DNA from: Piezodorus guildinii
Taxonomy: Eukaryota; Arthropoda; Insecta; Hemiptera; Pentatomidae
Assembly: GCA_023052935.1 (NCBI GenBank)
Contig: CM041292.1
Coordinates: 199,384,299 to 199,448,298 of the forward strand
DNA length: 64,000 nucleotides
Direction of reading: 5' to 3'
The position numbers and the translations under genes are program-made. Every line of letters begins with the position of its first letter. Positions within the stretch are counted from its first letter, which is position 1. The notes under the pieces were generated by a model that did not search any database, was not told the DNA's origin, and saw only the letters and a program-made list of their open reading frames with translations. Below are positions 45,410-57,597 of the stretch, one piece after another.

Positions 45410-46842
45410 GAGTGTTTCCGATCAAAGTCCTTTGTTAATACTATACTTACATACCTAGCTAATAATGTATTAACCTAAATTTTTATAATATTCTTAGCTA
45501 CTTAAGCTAGGTAATTTATACAATACTTTTAGACTGTTTTACTTTCACTAATTGTGTTTTACTTACCATACATATATATAAATAAGAAATGCAAGCTGGC
45601 TCAGGTACTTGTAACATTTAATCAAACTTCGATCGTGTTATTTATTTTGATTCATGACGGGATCCGAAACAGACCCAATTTCTCAGCCTAGTGGAGGCAA
45701 CTCTCATGGACAGGTCGAACTCTACGATGTCTAGTTACCATGAATCCGCATTTGGGTCTTCTACGATTTTAAATGCTTGGAAGTTCGGTCCATAAACATA
45801 AAAGAAATATATGTTCTGTTAACTCGAAGTGCCGTAATCCGTAGATCGAGACGGATTAGGCGAGTCTGTGGGAATAATGCATGATTTGATCGTAAGAAAA
45901 TAGTTGTGGAGATGTGGGTTATCCTGCCACTGCACCATGAAACCATGGTTCGTAGCAGCTTGAGGTTAGGTAGCAATTATATTTATAAATTTAAGTATTA
46001 TATTTTTTTGGTGCGAGAATAATTCATTGTATTTATCAACATTGACATCATGCAACAGCGTTATTATTGTTGCGATCTCCCCCCCCCCCTACATTGCCCT
46101 GGAGATGGACTAAAATTTAGGCCAAAACGTTGGCACACTAAATTAAGTTCCTGCTTAATTAAGTCTTTTTATGACTGCACCAAAATTATCTTCTCCTCAA
46201 TATAATAATATAATTACAACTAAATAACATAACAATAACAACATAATAATAATAACAACAAAATAATAGAAAATTACTAGAAGCGATCCACATTACCAAA
46301 AATAATAGTAGGACAATAAATTTTAAAACAGATACAAAAAACCTAGGAACACATTACACAGACATCATAAATAAGGTAAAATTTTAAAATAAATATAACA
46401 ATAGCCAAAGAACCATAATTAGGACATATAATTAATAGAAATAAAAATAAATAAAAAACACAAGGATTACATAGGAATACTGGAAAGGTACAAAGTTTAA
46501 AGTTTGGAAAATAATAGAAACAGTCAGCCAATGAAGCAAATAATATTAGTGAGTTTTAAATTAATTATGACAAATTGGTGAAGATAATATTTGTATATAA
46601 TATAATCTGAGAAGACAATTATTTAAATAATGTAATTTTATTCACTAATCAAAGTTTTTAAAAATTGTTTCAGTCTTGAAAATGCGGAAACAGCCCCGAA
46701 ACGTTGATAGATGTGAATGCTTGTGAAATAAAGTGATTGAGTGACAGAAGGAAGTTAATGTGTCCTCATTTAAGTGTTTATAATATTATTTATTAGACAG
46801 AAAATTTTCATTGTATTCTAATTTTTTATTCTTTGTTTACAG
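45410..46842. other. No gene recognised
   Basis: Mixed sequence. A somewhat GC-richer segment at 45650-45960 shows no motif. Decayed GAAACGTT-type ribozyme relics appear near 46105-46137 and 46690-46715, without a usable core. Confidence 0.4.
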
Positions 46843-46878
46843 GTACGATTTGAATTACTAGAGACTGAATAATACTTG
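46843..46878 (+). promoter_or_regulatory. Candidate recursive splice site with 36-nt exon-like segment
   Basis: TTTGTTTACAG followed directly by GTACGA, with a downstream donor-like GTATGT at 46879. Parallel to 2686-2726, with a similar preceding ATTGTATT and T-rich tract. An in-frame stop occurs inside the segment in the frame aligned with the first copy. Confidence 0.25.
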
Positions 46879-46926
46879 GTATGTTTAATAGTTATATAAT
46901 GATAATTCTATGTTTAATCTTAACGA

Positions 46927-47257
46927 AATCCTCAACGCACCTTACTTTGTCACGAATAAATTCATCCACAAAGACCTTGATGTTCCCTATGTTACTGTTC
47001 TGGCCCGAACAAGGTATGAATTCTTCCATGAAAAACTACATTCCCACTCTAACCCACTAGTTTCTATCCTAGCTTCCTCTTCGATCCCCGATAACCCGAA
47101 AAGAAGATGGCCTCGAGATCTTCTTGTTTAGATTGACTACTAGAGTGCTGCCAATGGGCAGTTTCTATCCAAGTTTTTCATGTAATTTATCATTACGAGC
47201 ATATTTACATGTTGTGTTACAATATACAGTTGTAAATTTCAATAAAAATATTTTAAA
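46927..47257 (+). mobile_element. Jockey-clade LINE, short 5'-truncated 3' end
   Basis: Reads ILNAPYFVTNKFIHKDLDVP, ARTRYEFFHEKLHSHSNPL, SSIPDNPKRRWPRDLLV; the PRRLK before KRRW is deleted. AATCTTAACGA is repeated at 46916-46926 and 47258-47268 (11 bp). The tail is AATAAAAATATTTTAAA. Confidence 0.85.
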
Positions 47258-47268
47258 AATCTTAACGA

Positions 47269-47880
47269 GGCATCCATTAGATTTAATTTAGATATTAAAA
47301 TATTGTTTTAAAAAATACACTTTCTCCACTTGCTTCCTGACAAGGATGATTCCCATGTAGGAAATGATGGAGGATTTTTTTTATTAAAAAACAAAACAAA
47401 AAAGTTATAGAAAAGTGTGATGTTCGCGATCCTCTAGCCATTGATCTTTAGATCCGTCTTTGGAATAACTTTCATTTCCTGGAAAACGTCTCGGGAGTTT
47501 TAAAAAAATCCAGAACCTTACAGTTCAGTTTAACCAACAAAAAAAAAAAAATGGCAGAACTCCAATTTATATTTAGTCTATAAAATGTTTTAAAATCTTA
47601 ACTAATATGGTAGTTGTTTATGAGGTGAAGCTAAATCAAAAGCCAAACGTTTCACGGAACTCAAATAACTTATTTGAATAGATTTCTTTATTTTGCCAAA
47701 TTCAACTTATCCAGTGTTAAAATGATATTAAATATACTAACCGATTTTAAAATTTTCTCGAAAAAGTAATTTTACAATTTGCTTATGATATTGATCTTCT
47801 GATATAATCTTATCAGGTTTTACTGCCTAAAATAACTTTAACTTGCTAACCTAAATGCATCTCTCCTTGACAGTTTTTTT
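47269..47880. other. No gene recognised
   Basis: AT-rich, with A-runs near 47540. Nothing assigned. Confidence 0.4.
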
Positions 47881-47883
47881 ACA

Positions 47884-47976
47884 TTTACTTACGTATATAT
47901 GAAATATATAGTAAAGGAAAGTATTGCTATCGTGAAAATTTTCAAATTCTAGTTTTCACCGGAAATACGCGTTTTC
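47884..47976 (+). repeat. R850 start, plus orientation
   Basis: A degraded terminal palindrome and GTATTGCTATCGTGAAAATT up to ACGCGTTTT. It then stops and a minus-oriented copy follows 46 bp later. Confidence 0.65.
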
Positions 47977-48021
47977 TATTCTTACTTATCAAGTTGTAAA
48001 ATACTGTACAATAAACATAAA

Positions 48022-48652
48022 AATCTGGTGCGTGCAACACACGACATTCACTTACCTCCGATGTTATAATCAATTTAAGAACTTGTAACATTTAAAGATG
48101 AAAATAAATTGTTAAAGAATTAATTACATTTAGTTTGAATAGAAAGATTTGTTTTATTAAATATTATATTATATTATTTTGTAAGACAATCGTTAGTTTA
48201 TTCGTCATTATCTTCATAACTTATCATTAACTTTTTACAATTCTGTGTATAACATAATAATTTTTTTTCTAAAATTTTTAGATTTCCAACGGTATATCAT
48301 ACATCTATAATAATTATGATAATAATATTTTTTCTCATTTCTCCTTTCGTTGGATATCGAATTCACTCAACTTATATATTTACGCGTTTTTTTATCAATG
48401 TATCAAAAGATAATATGGTCAATTTATAGAAATCTACAAAATGAAGGTAGTTTTGAAATATCGGCATTTAAGCCCTGTCAGACCATTTCAATAGAATGAA
48501 ACCTACATCGTATTAAATCCCATTAAATTTTACATCGATATAGCGAATTTAATTAAAATCGTTTGAACCGTTTTTTAGAAAATCGTAAGAAGGTGCAAAA
48601 TGCAAAAAGTATATCTTCCGGTCGGCAGATTTTAAAGAAAACGTAAGTGAAA
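48022..48652 (-). repeat. R850 repeat, minus orientation
   Basis: ATCTGGTGCGTGCAACACAC at the left end, then the body to GGTGCAAAATGCA. The end is damaged (no GGTAACTCCC block; a residual GTAAGTGAAAGTA at the right). Confidence 0.75.
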
Positions 48653-48986
48653 GTATTAATGCAGATTCTTCTGTAATGGTTGATTGAAACTAAATGTAAT
48701 TTCGATCTATAGTAAATAAGAACTTTTAATTTTTATTTAAAGTAGAGAGATAAATAAGATTTGTTTGTGTGGGAGCCGTGTCCTATATTTTTTCTTAATC
48801 CCTTCTGTTTAGATAATAACCATTAGGGCTGGCAAGACATTGTGGTTTGTTAGTTATATAATTTTTAGACTGTTACCTGAGCAACAGGTGTCATGGATGA
48901 AATTAGGCAATAGTTACCACATGTTTGTTGTAACTGTATAATGGTACATGGCCCAAAATTATAATTCTCACATTTACTTAAAAGTA

Positions 48987-49438
48987 AGGCCTATGTGGAC
49001 CTACGGCATTGAGTTATGGGGGTCCACTAAACCATCAAATTCCTCTCGCATCCAATCCCTGCAATCCAAAATCCTTCGAAAAATCCTTAATGCTCCATAC
49101 TTTGTTACAAATAAAATTATCCATAAAGACCTAAATATCCCATTAGTTGAAGACTTAGCCCGATCCAGATATACATCCTTCCATTCCAAACTTCCTGCCC
49201 ACTCAAACCCGCTTATCCGTGACCTTTCCTCAACATCTATTCCTGACAATCCACCGAGGCGACTTAAAAGAAGATGGCCAAGAGACCTCTTACCGTAAAT
49301 TGAACATTGGAGTTCTACCAATGGGTAGTTTCTTCACAGGACAATCATGTGTCTTAATCTCATATCTATCCCATTTACTTGATGTATTGTATAAATACAG
49401 TTGTAAATTTCTATAAATAAATAAAAAAAAACAAAAAA
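48987..49438 (+). mobile_element. Jockey-clade LINE, 5'-truncated 3' end
   Basis: An open frame to a stop at 49298: RPMWTYGIELWGSTKPSNSS, a KILRKILNAPYFVTNK block, DLNIPLVEDLARSRY, and the PPRRLKRRWPRDLLP end. ACTTAAAAGTA is repeated at 48976-48986 and 49439-49449 (11 bp). The A-rich tail ends at 49438. It is a well-preserved copy, so a fairly recent insertion. Confidence 0.9.
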
Positions 49439-49496
49439 ACTTAAAAGTATTTTCGTTCGTAGTTTTTCTGACAATTTTATTTTCTTTCAAGAACTT

Positions 49497-49590
49497 TTAT
49501 TTATTCGTATATATTACAATTTGTCATAATAGACAATAATAATATTGCTACAGGATCTCATTCATACAATTATACAATTATTACCAGTAT
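49497..49590 (-). repeat. Jockey 3' UTR scrap
   Basis: ATTACAATTTGTCATAATAG and the CTACAGGATCTCATTCATAC block, as at 21248 and 30729. Confidence 0.6.
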
Positions 49591-49603
49591 ATGAAATGAA
49601 TGT

Positions 49604-49830
49604 ATGATCTCCTGAGTCCAAATGACCAAGTCCCGCAAAAAGGTCTATGTGTGTGGTAAATCTAACTCTCCAAGTTTTACAAAACGGAAATTTCATATAT
49701 TAGAAGAAGCGTATACGTATGCCTGAGATGTTACAGTAACTTTTTCGTATCGAATAATGAGACAACGCATTATCATTGTTCCAAGTAATGGTAGAATGAT
49801 AAAAGGTTTTCATGATACTTCAGCTGCCTG
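49604..49830 (+). repeat. Diverged R850-related fragment
   Basis: CTCCTGAGTCCAAATGACCA, AAGTCCCGCAAAAAGGTCT and GTGTGTGGTAA are recognisable; the rest has drifted. Related to the diverged copy at 60515-60850. Confidence 0.5.
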
Positions 49831-49849
49831 AGCAGATTATTATGACTTA

Positions 49850-51060
49850 CACTTCCCTATATACGGCATATACAGTAGGGGAAAGTATTGCGATCGTGAA
49901 AATGTTCCGATTCGAGTTACCTCCGTAAATACACTTTTAGGCTCCCCTGAGTCCAATGGACCAAGTCCTGCAAATAGGTCTGTGTGTGTGTCCGTATGGA
50001 GTTAGTCTAGAGCAAAAACTAAAATTCGAACGAAACTGAAATTTCATCTTTAACTTTTTCATCAAAATCAGCTTACCAGAAGAGCCACTTTATACCATGC
50101 ATTTTGCACCTTTTTATGATTTTTCTCAATAACCGCACGATTTTGATTAATCTTGCTATATCCATGTAAAATGTAATAGGCTTTCATATCATGTAGGTTT
50201 CATTCTGATTAAAATGGTCACACAGATTATTTAGCCGATTTTTTTTTTTTCTTTTTCTTAAGTACCTTTAATTTCGTAGCTTCTAAACAAATAACCATCT
50301 TATTAGCATTTATAATAAATTGGTAAATATACAAGTTAAACGAATTTGATAAACAACTAAAGGAGAAAAGAGGTAAACAAATATTTTTTATAAAGTTATA
50401 TGTTTTTGAACGGTACAGACGTATAATATACCGTTGGAAAGAGAAAGATTTTAGAAAAAAATATTTTTTTATACACAAAACCGTAAAAGTTATTGGAAAT
50501 GATGAAAAAACAGATAAAACTAACTAACCAATCAAACTGACTCACTAGCTGTCCCAGAATAAAAATTATTTTTCATTCATTCATTCATTGTTGTAGATAT
50601 TATTATAATAAATTATTTAATAAAACACATGTAATTATGTAATTCTTTATATTATTGTTTATTTATTTAACGTCCCTTTATTCTGCTGTGGTTAATCGGA
50701 CGATGCTACAGTGGGAGTCTTAAATTTTGCCTATCCAGTTTTAATTAGGATAGGGATCTTTTACGAGTACCTGACATTGCACAGGCTCAGGACCACCTTT
50801 TAACGTCCCCTCCAAAGGACAGCATAACTAAGGATTTTTTACTCCTATTAAAAAAATCCTAGGGCCACCTTCGGGTTTGAACCCGGACCTTTGGCATAGG
50901 AGGCTGTTATGCTAGCCACCCTGCTACAGGTAACTTCCATTTTTTCTTTATATTAGTTTAAATTCTTTATATTAGTTTTAACTCTTAAGTTTATTTAATA
51001 GTTCTTAATTTGATTTTAACAACTAAGCGAAGTAAATGTCGTGTGCACTATATTTTTAAA
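49850..51060 (+). repeat. R850 repeat, split by SINE-A
   Basis: A degraded palindrome, then GTATTGCGATCGTGAAAATG, a GT-rich block and GCATTTTGCACC, down to the A/T-rich second half. It is interrupted by the SINE at 50655-50943, and an end resembling GTAAATGTCGTGTGCAC lies at about 51030-51050. Confidence 0.7.
50655..50943 (-). mobile_element. SINE-A, full length with target duplication
   Basis: TTCTTTATATTA is repeated at 50643-50654 and 50944-50955 (12 bp). Head at the right with B box complement GGGTTTGAACCC. Confidence 0.9.
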
Positions 51061-51100
51061 TAATCTTAAATGACTTATTTAATACAGCTATTATAATTAA

Positions 51101-51380
51101 GGAGCTCGTGGCTGAGCGCCACGCACTATCTCTCATGCTACAGGTTGTGAGTTCGAATCCCAGCCCCGGCGGGGCATTTATAAGGATGTAATATGGATTC
51201 ACTCGCAGCCTCTCCCCCGGGTATGTGAGATCCGTCACAAATGGTGGCCACTCACAAAATTAGGCGTAGGAGTGATGACCTATACTACAAAATGCAACGC
51301 GTGAAACGCGAGTGTAAACTCCAGGAGATTACACCGCGAGGCCTAGGCCTGCACGGCCTGTCGCGCCACTGAAAAAAAAA
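51101..51380 (+). mobile_element. tRNA-derived SINE-B, full length
   Basis: Head GGAGCTCGTGGCTGAGCGCC (A box region) and GAGTTCGAATCCC (B box) about 40 bases later. The body has CTCTCCCCCGGGTATGTGAG and ends CGCGCCACTG plus poly(A). TTATAATTAA is repeated at 51091-51100 and 51381-51390. The complete copy from which the family is best defined. Confidence 0.85.
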
Positions 51381-51390
51381 TTATAATTAA

Positions 51391-52245
51391 AATTCATTAG
51401 AAATTATTTAATTATTTTTAATTTAGGCTCAAAAATATATATTTTTTTATCGTTGGTCTGTTTTTTAATTACCTAATCTTCAGATTTAACTTAGTTAACT
51501 TGATTCATACGCGCTGCTTTTCACTCTCCCACGGCGGGTATAGGGCTGTTAGAAAGTCCTTCATAAAAAGTTATTACTCTCAGAGGATCTTCCTTCCTCT
51601 CGGCTCGCGATCATAATGGAGAAATTCGTTTTGATTATTTTACGGTGAAATATACATTCAAGATATCATTCTCTGTATTTTTATAACCGTCATAAAGTTT
51701 AATATGAGAAATGCATGAAAAGTTTATGGTTGTTTAAGCTATAATGGAACGAAGATTGAAAAAAAAATCCTATTAAGTCATGACAAATCTTTGAACGAAA
51801 TCAATCCATGAAGCGAAATTTCTCTTCGACTTTACCATGACAACGTTCATAATAAAACTGGCTTGTTACGGCATTTGGCTAAAATGAATTGGATTTGAGT
51901 CAATAAAAAAAAAAATTGCTTGCTACCTCCTTAAGTAAAACATTATTTGAATAAAAAATCTTCATAGCGGATATATTTGTGAACACATATTTCGTAGTAA
52001 AATATATAATCTGTTGAACGTGCATAATGGTGCATAGTAGTGAAGCCCGTGCAAAGCGGATATGTAAAGGGGAACTGTAAAAAAACATAACAATAAGATA
52101 CTTAGCAACTTTCTTTTATTATCTTCAATTGCCATTTAATTACCTTTGGTTACATATAATTACAATTTCTTAACTCTTAATTTTATATCAATAATAAACT
52201 AATAACAAAATTTGACGATTACCCGCTTTGCCGACCCACACGGCT
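51391..52245. other. No gene recognised
   Basis: AT-rich and unassigned. Short frames have no motifs. Confidence 0.4.
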
Positions 52246-53098
52246 CGTGAAAATTTTCGAATTCCAGTTTTCAACGGAACTACACATTAGGGTCCATGAG
52301 TCCAAATAACCAAGTCCCGCAAAAGGTCTGTGTGCCTGTGTGTGTGGTAACTCCGGGCGAAAACGTTACGTCCTATGAAACTGAAATTTCATATTTAAGA
52401 CAAATATGCGCCCGAGACGTTACAAAACCTTTTTCATTAAAATGAGCTTACCAGAAGAGCCACTTTATACCATGCATTTTGCACGTTTTTTCGGTTTTCT
52501 TGAAAACGTTTCCGACGATTTGATTAAACTAGCTATTTCGATGTAAAATTTAATGGGCTTTAATATCATGTAGATTCGTTCTGATTAAAATGGTCTGACA
52601 GGGCTTAAAGGCCGATATTTTAAATTTTCTCTCTCTAAAGTACCTTAAATTTTGTTGATTCGATAAAAATAACTATATTATCTTGTTACCACTGATGGCA
52701 AACAGGTAAATATGCAAGGTGAGCGAATTTGAAAAGCAAGTAAAGGAGAAAACTGAGTACACATTTTTAAATGCAATTATTTTGTTTTTGAACATAAGAG
52801 CAGTAATATACATGTTGGAAACCTGAAGATTTTAGAAAAAATATTATCTCATACACAAGCTTTTAAAAGTTAATAGAGAGTGATGAAATGAACATAAAAC
52901 TAACTGATTATTTTAGTTAATAATATAATAAATAGATTTTTTATTAAAACGCATGTTTCTATATAAATTCAATTTAATTAATTCTTTAATAGTTTCACGT
53001 ATTTTTATCTCTAACTGTTTTTGAAAATTCTTTCATTGATTTTAAAAAATGGAGGTAAGTGAAAGTCGTGTGTTGCCCGAACCAGATTTTTTAACGTA
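52246..53098 (+). repeat. R850 repeat, lacking terminal hairpin
   Basis: Starts at CGTGAAAATTTTCGAATTCC, 40 bp inside the family start, and continues collinearly (GTGTGGTAACTCC, GCATTTTGCACG, GGTCTGACAGGG) to CGAACCAGATTTTTTA. Confidence 0.85.
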
Positions 53099-53289
53099 AT
53101 TTTTGGTTTATACAGTAATGTAGACGTATCTGTACCGTTGGAAAGAGAAGATTTTAGAAAAAATATTATCAGATAATAAAAAATATTGCTCCTACCAGAT
53201 TTTGTTTTTTAAAATAAATTTTGTTATTCATAATTTATTACATCGTAGGTCTGCCAGTTGAGTGTGCTTGTTTCTTTTATATACTAATG

Positions 53290-53660
53290 TGGGGTTAATC
53301 CCGCTTTCTTCCTTAGCCTAAAGCCTGGTGAGAAAATGCTCTCTCATTACAGACTGGATACGACGCGGTTTCTCCTCTAAGACCGGTACGGTGAGGACTA
53401 ACATCTTGGAGAGCGTCAGCCCGGGGGAGGTCGCAGGCTCAATGAGACCCATCTTGGGGGAGAAAGCTGCCTTACCGATCGGTCGGCCGAATGCACTAAC
53501 TGTCCGGTTCTTTGTTATTGTATACTCGGCGCTGAAATCGCCTTCGGTCTGGGGCTGAGTGTCGTAAATAAGCAGTTTGAGAATAATGGCTCGTAAATGA
53601 GGCGGGCCTGCGGTGAGCCCTAACTGTAACTTTATTACGATACGTTAGCCAATAATGTAG
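53290..53660. other. GC-rich island with open frames on both strands
   Basis: Clearly richer in G and C than anything around it. A plus-strand frame of 76 codons (53328-53558) and a minus-strand frame of about 107 codons without an early start codon (about 53327-53650; it reads PPHLRAIILKLLIYDTQP, then GRPIGKAAFSPKMGLIEPAT) overlap. I recognise neither. No copy elsewhere in the window. It could be an exon, a LINE 5' segment or foreign DNA. Confidence 0.4.
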
Positions 53661-53870
53661 GTCGGCTCTTGCACATTATGTCAAATTAGATTTGGAATTT
53701 TCAAAGTTCTCCTTAGTAACAGTCCTTTTCATTTTTTTAGAGAATATATTTAATTCTTACAAAACAGTCTTTTGTGATATGTGATATGTGGTAGTACCCC
53801 CCTTCAAAATTTGAGGTCTTACGTTTCAAACAACGTAGAACCCGAATAACACTAAAAAAAATCTGCCTGT

Positions 53871-55258
53871 TAATCGATACAAAAATTAAATTCCTTACAA
53901 AACAAAAAAAGTTATTGGAATCGGCTGAGAAATAGCGGAGATGTAGCGTTTTGAACCTAGGAGCGGTGAATTGGCCATTTTACTTGAATATAACTTCAAT
54001 GTTACTGGTTTTTGTTTTAATCTTAACCTTTTTTATTTTACCAGCAACAAGATGAACTAAAACATGGAATAAAATAATTACGAGTTCGCATCTGGGTGCC
54101 TAGGTGCTTTCAACACGGCATTTATCGCCCGCATTCACCCTCTTGCCCGAGAAACCCCCTTATAACCTCTTCAAAGGCGGGGCAAGGGTGAAACAAAATC
54201 TTTCTGATTAATTCATCTCAATAAATATCACTTAATAGCCTACACAGCTCTATAAACTGTTATATCATAATATAATTATTCGAAAATAATAAACCATTGT
54301 GTAATCAGTTTCAGGCGAATCAATGGGAAATGGGAACTGTTAGTTATGAAAGTAGTTAGAAACCGGACTTCGAAAATGACAAAATATTGATGAAAAATAG
54401 CAAAATATAAATTTCAAAAAATATATGAAGTAAAATTAGCGATTATTTACATTCTTCTAGAATATTCGAAAATTTCAATTTCTTCGCAGATTTTAGCTTT
54501 CTTGGCGGACACCAACTTACCGTTTATTTACCATAAAGACAACCGTTTAGAAACCGGGTATCAATGTATAAAGAATAACTAAAAATCTGGTGCGGGCAAC
54601 ACACGACTTTCACTAACCTCCATTTTTAAAATCAATGAAAGAATTTTCAAAAACCGTTAGAGATAAAAATACGTGGAACTATTAAGGAATTAATTAAGTT
54701 GAATTTATATAGAAACATGTGTTTTATTAAAAAATCTATTATATTATTAACTAAAATAATGAGTTAGTTTTATGTTTATTTCATCACTCTCTATTAACTT
54801 TTAAAAGCTTGTGTATGAGATAATATTTTTTATAAAATCTTTAGCTTTCCAAAGGTATATCATACATGTATATTACTGCTTTTATGTTCCAAAAACGAAA
54901 AATTGCATTAAAAAATAAATAGTTTTGCTCTTTTATCTTAAGTTGGTCATCAAATTTGTTCAACTGTATACTTAGCCATCCTTCATCAGTGTTAACAAGA
55001 TAATATAGTTATTTTTATAGAATCTACAAAATTAAAGGTGCTTTAGAGAAAGAAAATTTAAAATATCGGCATTAAAGCCCTGTCAGACCGTTTTTATCAG
55101 AATGAAACCTACATCATATTAAAGCCCATTAAATTTTACATCGATATAGCGAGTTTAATCAAAATCGTCGGAACTGTTTTCAAGAAAATCGAAAAAACGT
55201 GCAAAATGCATGGTTATAAAGTGGCTCTTCTGGTAAGCTCGTTTCCGCCCGGGAGTTA

Positions 55259-55292
<34 letters not shown>

Positions 55293-55605
55293 CTTTTTGC
55301 GGGACTTGGTTATTTGTACTCAGGGGACCCTAAAACGTGTATTTCCGTTGAAAACTGGAATTCGAAAATTTTCACGATCGCAATACTTCCCCTTACTGCT
55401 TATATATAGTAAGTGAAAGTAAAAGTGTTAGAATAAAAAAAAATTTAACACTTTAGTTAATGGTAATGGTAAGAAACACTTTAGGTAATCTCAATATAAC
55501 AAATATTATTATTAAAAAAAAGTTACCTTGTAAAGGTTTTTTTTCCGTTTGGAAATCATTTTGTATTTGGGAGAAAAACCATCTCTATGTAGCTTTAATT
55601 TAGTA
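53871..55605. repeat. Older palindrome, left arm (contains an R850)
   Basis: Its complement is found, diverged, at about 56337-57255: CCTAGGAGCGGTGAA near 53956, AAACCGGGTATCAATGTA near 54551, CACTTTAGTTAATGGTAATG near 55448. Removing the R850 at 54585-55421 restores collinearity. SINE-C-like sequence (CGAGTTCGCATC, GCGGGCAATAAAT-type block) is included in both arms. Confidence 0.75.
54585..55421 (-). mobile_element. R850 repeat, complete, with empty site
   Basis: Runs from ATCTGGTGCGGGCAACACAC to the terminal palindrome ending GTAAGTGAAAG. TAAAA flanks it on both sides. The right palindrome arm has the same locus without the repeat (about 56525-56540), which defines the ends and suggests a TTTTA-type target duplication. 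About 837 bp. A (CA)n run at 55258-55288 sits where other copies have the GT-rich block. No coding capacity seen. Confidence 0.85.
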
Positions 55606-56336
55606 AAATTGTTCTAGAATTATGTATATTTTGTTTGTGTGGAGAGGAAGTTAAGATGGAGGTAGAGAAAATAAACAACCAAAAATATGTTATGCAGAGA
55701 GAAATTTCATTTCCAGAATATTTTACACTGCTTTCAGATCGAATTATTTTACAACACCTACAACCGAAGACAATTAATTAGGCCCAAGACAGACCGTGAG
55801 AGTTGTCATGAAGGCAACATAAAAACTGATAACAATCGTAACATAGTTCATCAGGCGTTACTAAATTAGAGAAGTTATTTAGTTTGACAATAGTTGACAG
55901 CGGACTGATGCAACATCTTGACGGCTTAAATGTAATTCGGGCCAATGAGATTCTTCAGAAAAAAATCACTAAAACCGTTGTGGCTACCGTGTGACCAGAA
56001 ACTGTAGAAAAATCTTAACAGAGATAAATCTGTTTGAACTATGGAACTACTCAGAAGCGGAACGACAAAAATATCGATTAATTTAAGCTTTTTAACGGCC
56101 ATATGAAATCACATGATGTACAGGCACATAAAAATAATTCGTACTAAATGAAAGAAGAGAAAAATTCTCAGAAGGTCTTAAATTAATAAGACGCTATAAT
56201 AATCCCATGTCACAGCAGCTCACCATATTATAATAACCAGATATGTCGAACCCTCAAAATAGGAAAGTAAATGTCGCAAAACGTCATGCAGAAAATTAAA
56301 GTTCAATTATAATGAAACTACCTAAAGTGTTTCTTA
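55606..56336. other. Spacer of the older palindrome, no gene
   Basis: Unassigned. The 60-codon frame at 55687-55869 has no motif. Confidence 0.45.
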
Positions 56337-57255
56337 CGATCAATTTAACTAAATTAAAGCTGCATAGAGATGGTTTTTCTCCCAAGTACAAAATGATTTC
56401 CAAATGGAAAATAAAACCTTTAACAAGGAAACTTTTTTTTCTTAATAATATTTGTTATAATGACATTACCTAAAGTGTTTCTTACCATTATCATTAACTA
56501 AAGTGTTGAATTTTTTTTTATTCTAACATTTTTAGTTATTCCTTTTACATTGATACCCGGTTTCTAAACGGATGTGTTTATGGTAAATAAACGGTAAGAT
56601 GGTGTTCGCCAAGAAAGCTAAAATCTGCGAAGAAATTGACATTTTCGAATATTCTAGAAGAATGTAAATAATCGCTAATTTTACTTCATATATTTTTTTT
56701 TATTTATATTTTTCTCTCTTTCATCAATATTTTGTCCTTTTCGAAGTCCAGTTTCAAAGATCTTTCCTGACTAACAGTTCCTATTTTCCATTGATTCGCC
56801 TGAAACTGATTACACAATGGTTTATTATTTTCGAATAATTATTGTATCAATATATATTATGATATAACAGTTTATAGAGCTGTGTAGGCTATTAAGTTAT
56901 ATTTATAGAGATAAATTAATCAGAAAGATTTTTTTTCACCTCTGCCTCGCCTTTGAATGTTATAAGGGGGTTTCTCGAGCAAGAGGGTGAATGCGGGAGA
57001 TAAATGCCGAGTTAAAAGCACCTTGGCACCAAGATTCGAACTCGTAATTATTTTATTCCATGTTTAAGTTCATCTTGTTGCTGGGAAAATCAAAAAGGTT
57101 AAGATTAAAAGACAAACCAGCAAAATTGACAAGTTATATTCAAATAAAATGCCCATTCACCGCTCCTAGGTTCAGAACGCTATATCTCCGCTATTTCTAA
57201 GCCGATTTCAATTTTTTTTTTCGTTTTGTAAGGAATTTCATTTTTCTATCGATTA
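56337..57255. repeat. Older palindrome, right arm (empty for R850)
   Basis: Inverted counterpart of 53871-55605 without the R850. Small indels and many substitutions show that it is older than the 17.9-26.8 kb palindrome. Confidence 0.75.
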
Positions 57256-57350
57256 GCACTAAATAAAAGGCATATGATAGACGGACCGATTGTTTTATTC
57301 GTTACTAGCTGACCCGACAGACAATGTCCCGTCTAAACTTCATCATCAAG

Positions 57351-57565
57351 CCGTTCAAGCGTGATGCAATGACCTAGGAAAAGATTCGTTTTTATATATG
57401 TAGATAAATAGATTATCTTAGGAAATTAAAAAAACTATTCATTCAAGTACTTTTATCTTTTTTTCTTTCATAAGATCTCTTGACTAATAATATAAATATA
57501 AAAAAATAGACAAATCGGTCAAGCCATTCACGCGTGAAATGATCATCAAGGGAAAAGGCGAATCA
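57351..57565. repeat. 215-bp inverted repeat, left
   Basis: Its reverse complement at 59636-59850 is collinear without indels (coordinate sum 117201 at both ends) and I saw no mismatch. Contains CCTAGGAAAAGATTCG and AAATCGGTCAAGCC. An (AT)n tract follows at 57570-57596. Confidence 0.9.
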
Positions 57566-57597
57566 TTTATGTATATATATATATATATATATATAGT

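Noticed and set aside
46105..46137. Hammerhead-like sequence (CTGGAGATGG ... CCAAAACGTTGG)
   Set aside because: The core is broken (CTGGAGA, AAAAC instead of GAAAC). Treated as a relic.
46690..46715. Hammerhead-like sequence near GCCCCGAAACGTTG
   Set aside because: The 3' core is present but no CTGANGA lies upstream at a workable distance.
53328..53558. 76-codon plus-strand frame called as a gene
   Set aside because: Overlaps a longer minus-strand frame and neither is recognised. Kept as a GC-rich island finding instead of a coding call.
55206..55409. 67-codon frame with HTHTHT run
   Set aside because: A reading of the (CA)n block within a minus-oriented R850; the same region in other copies is not open.
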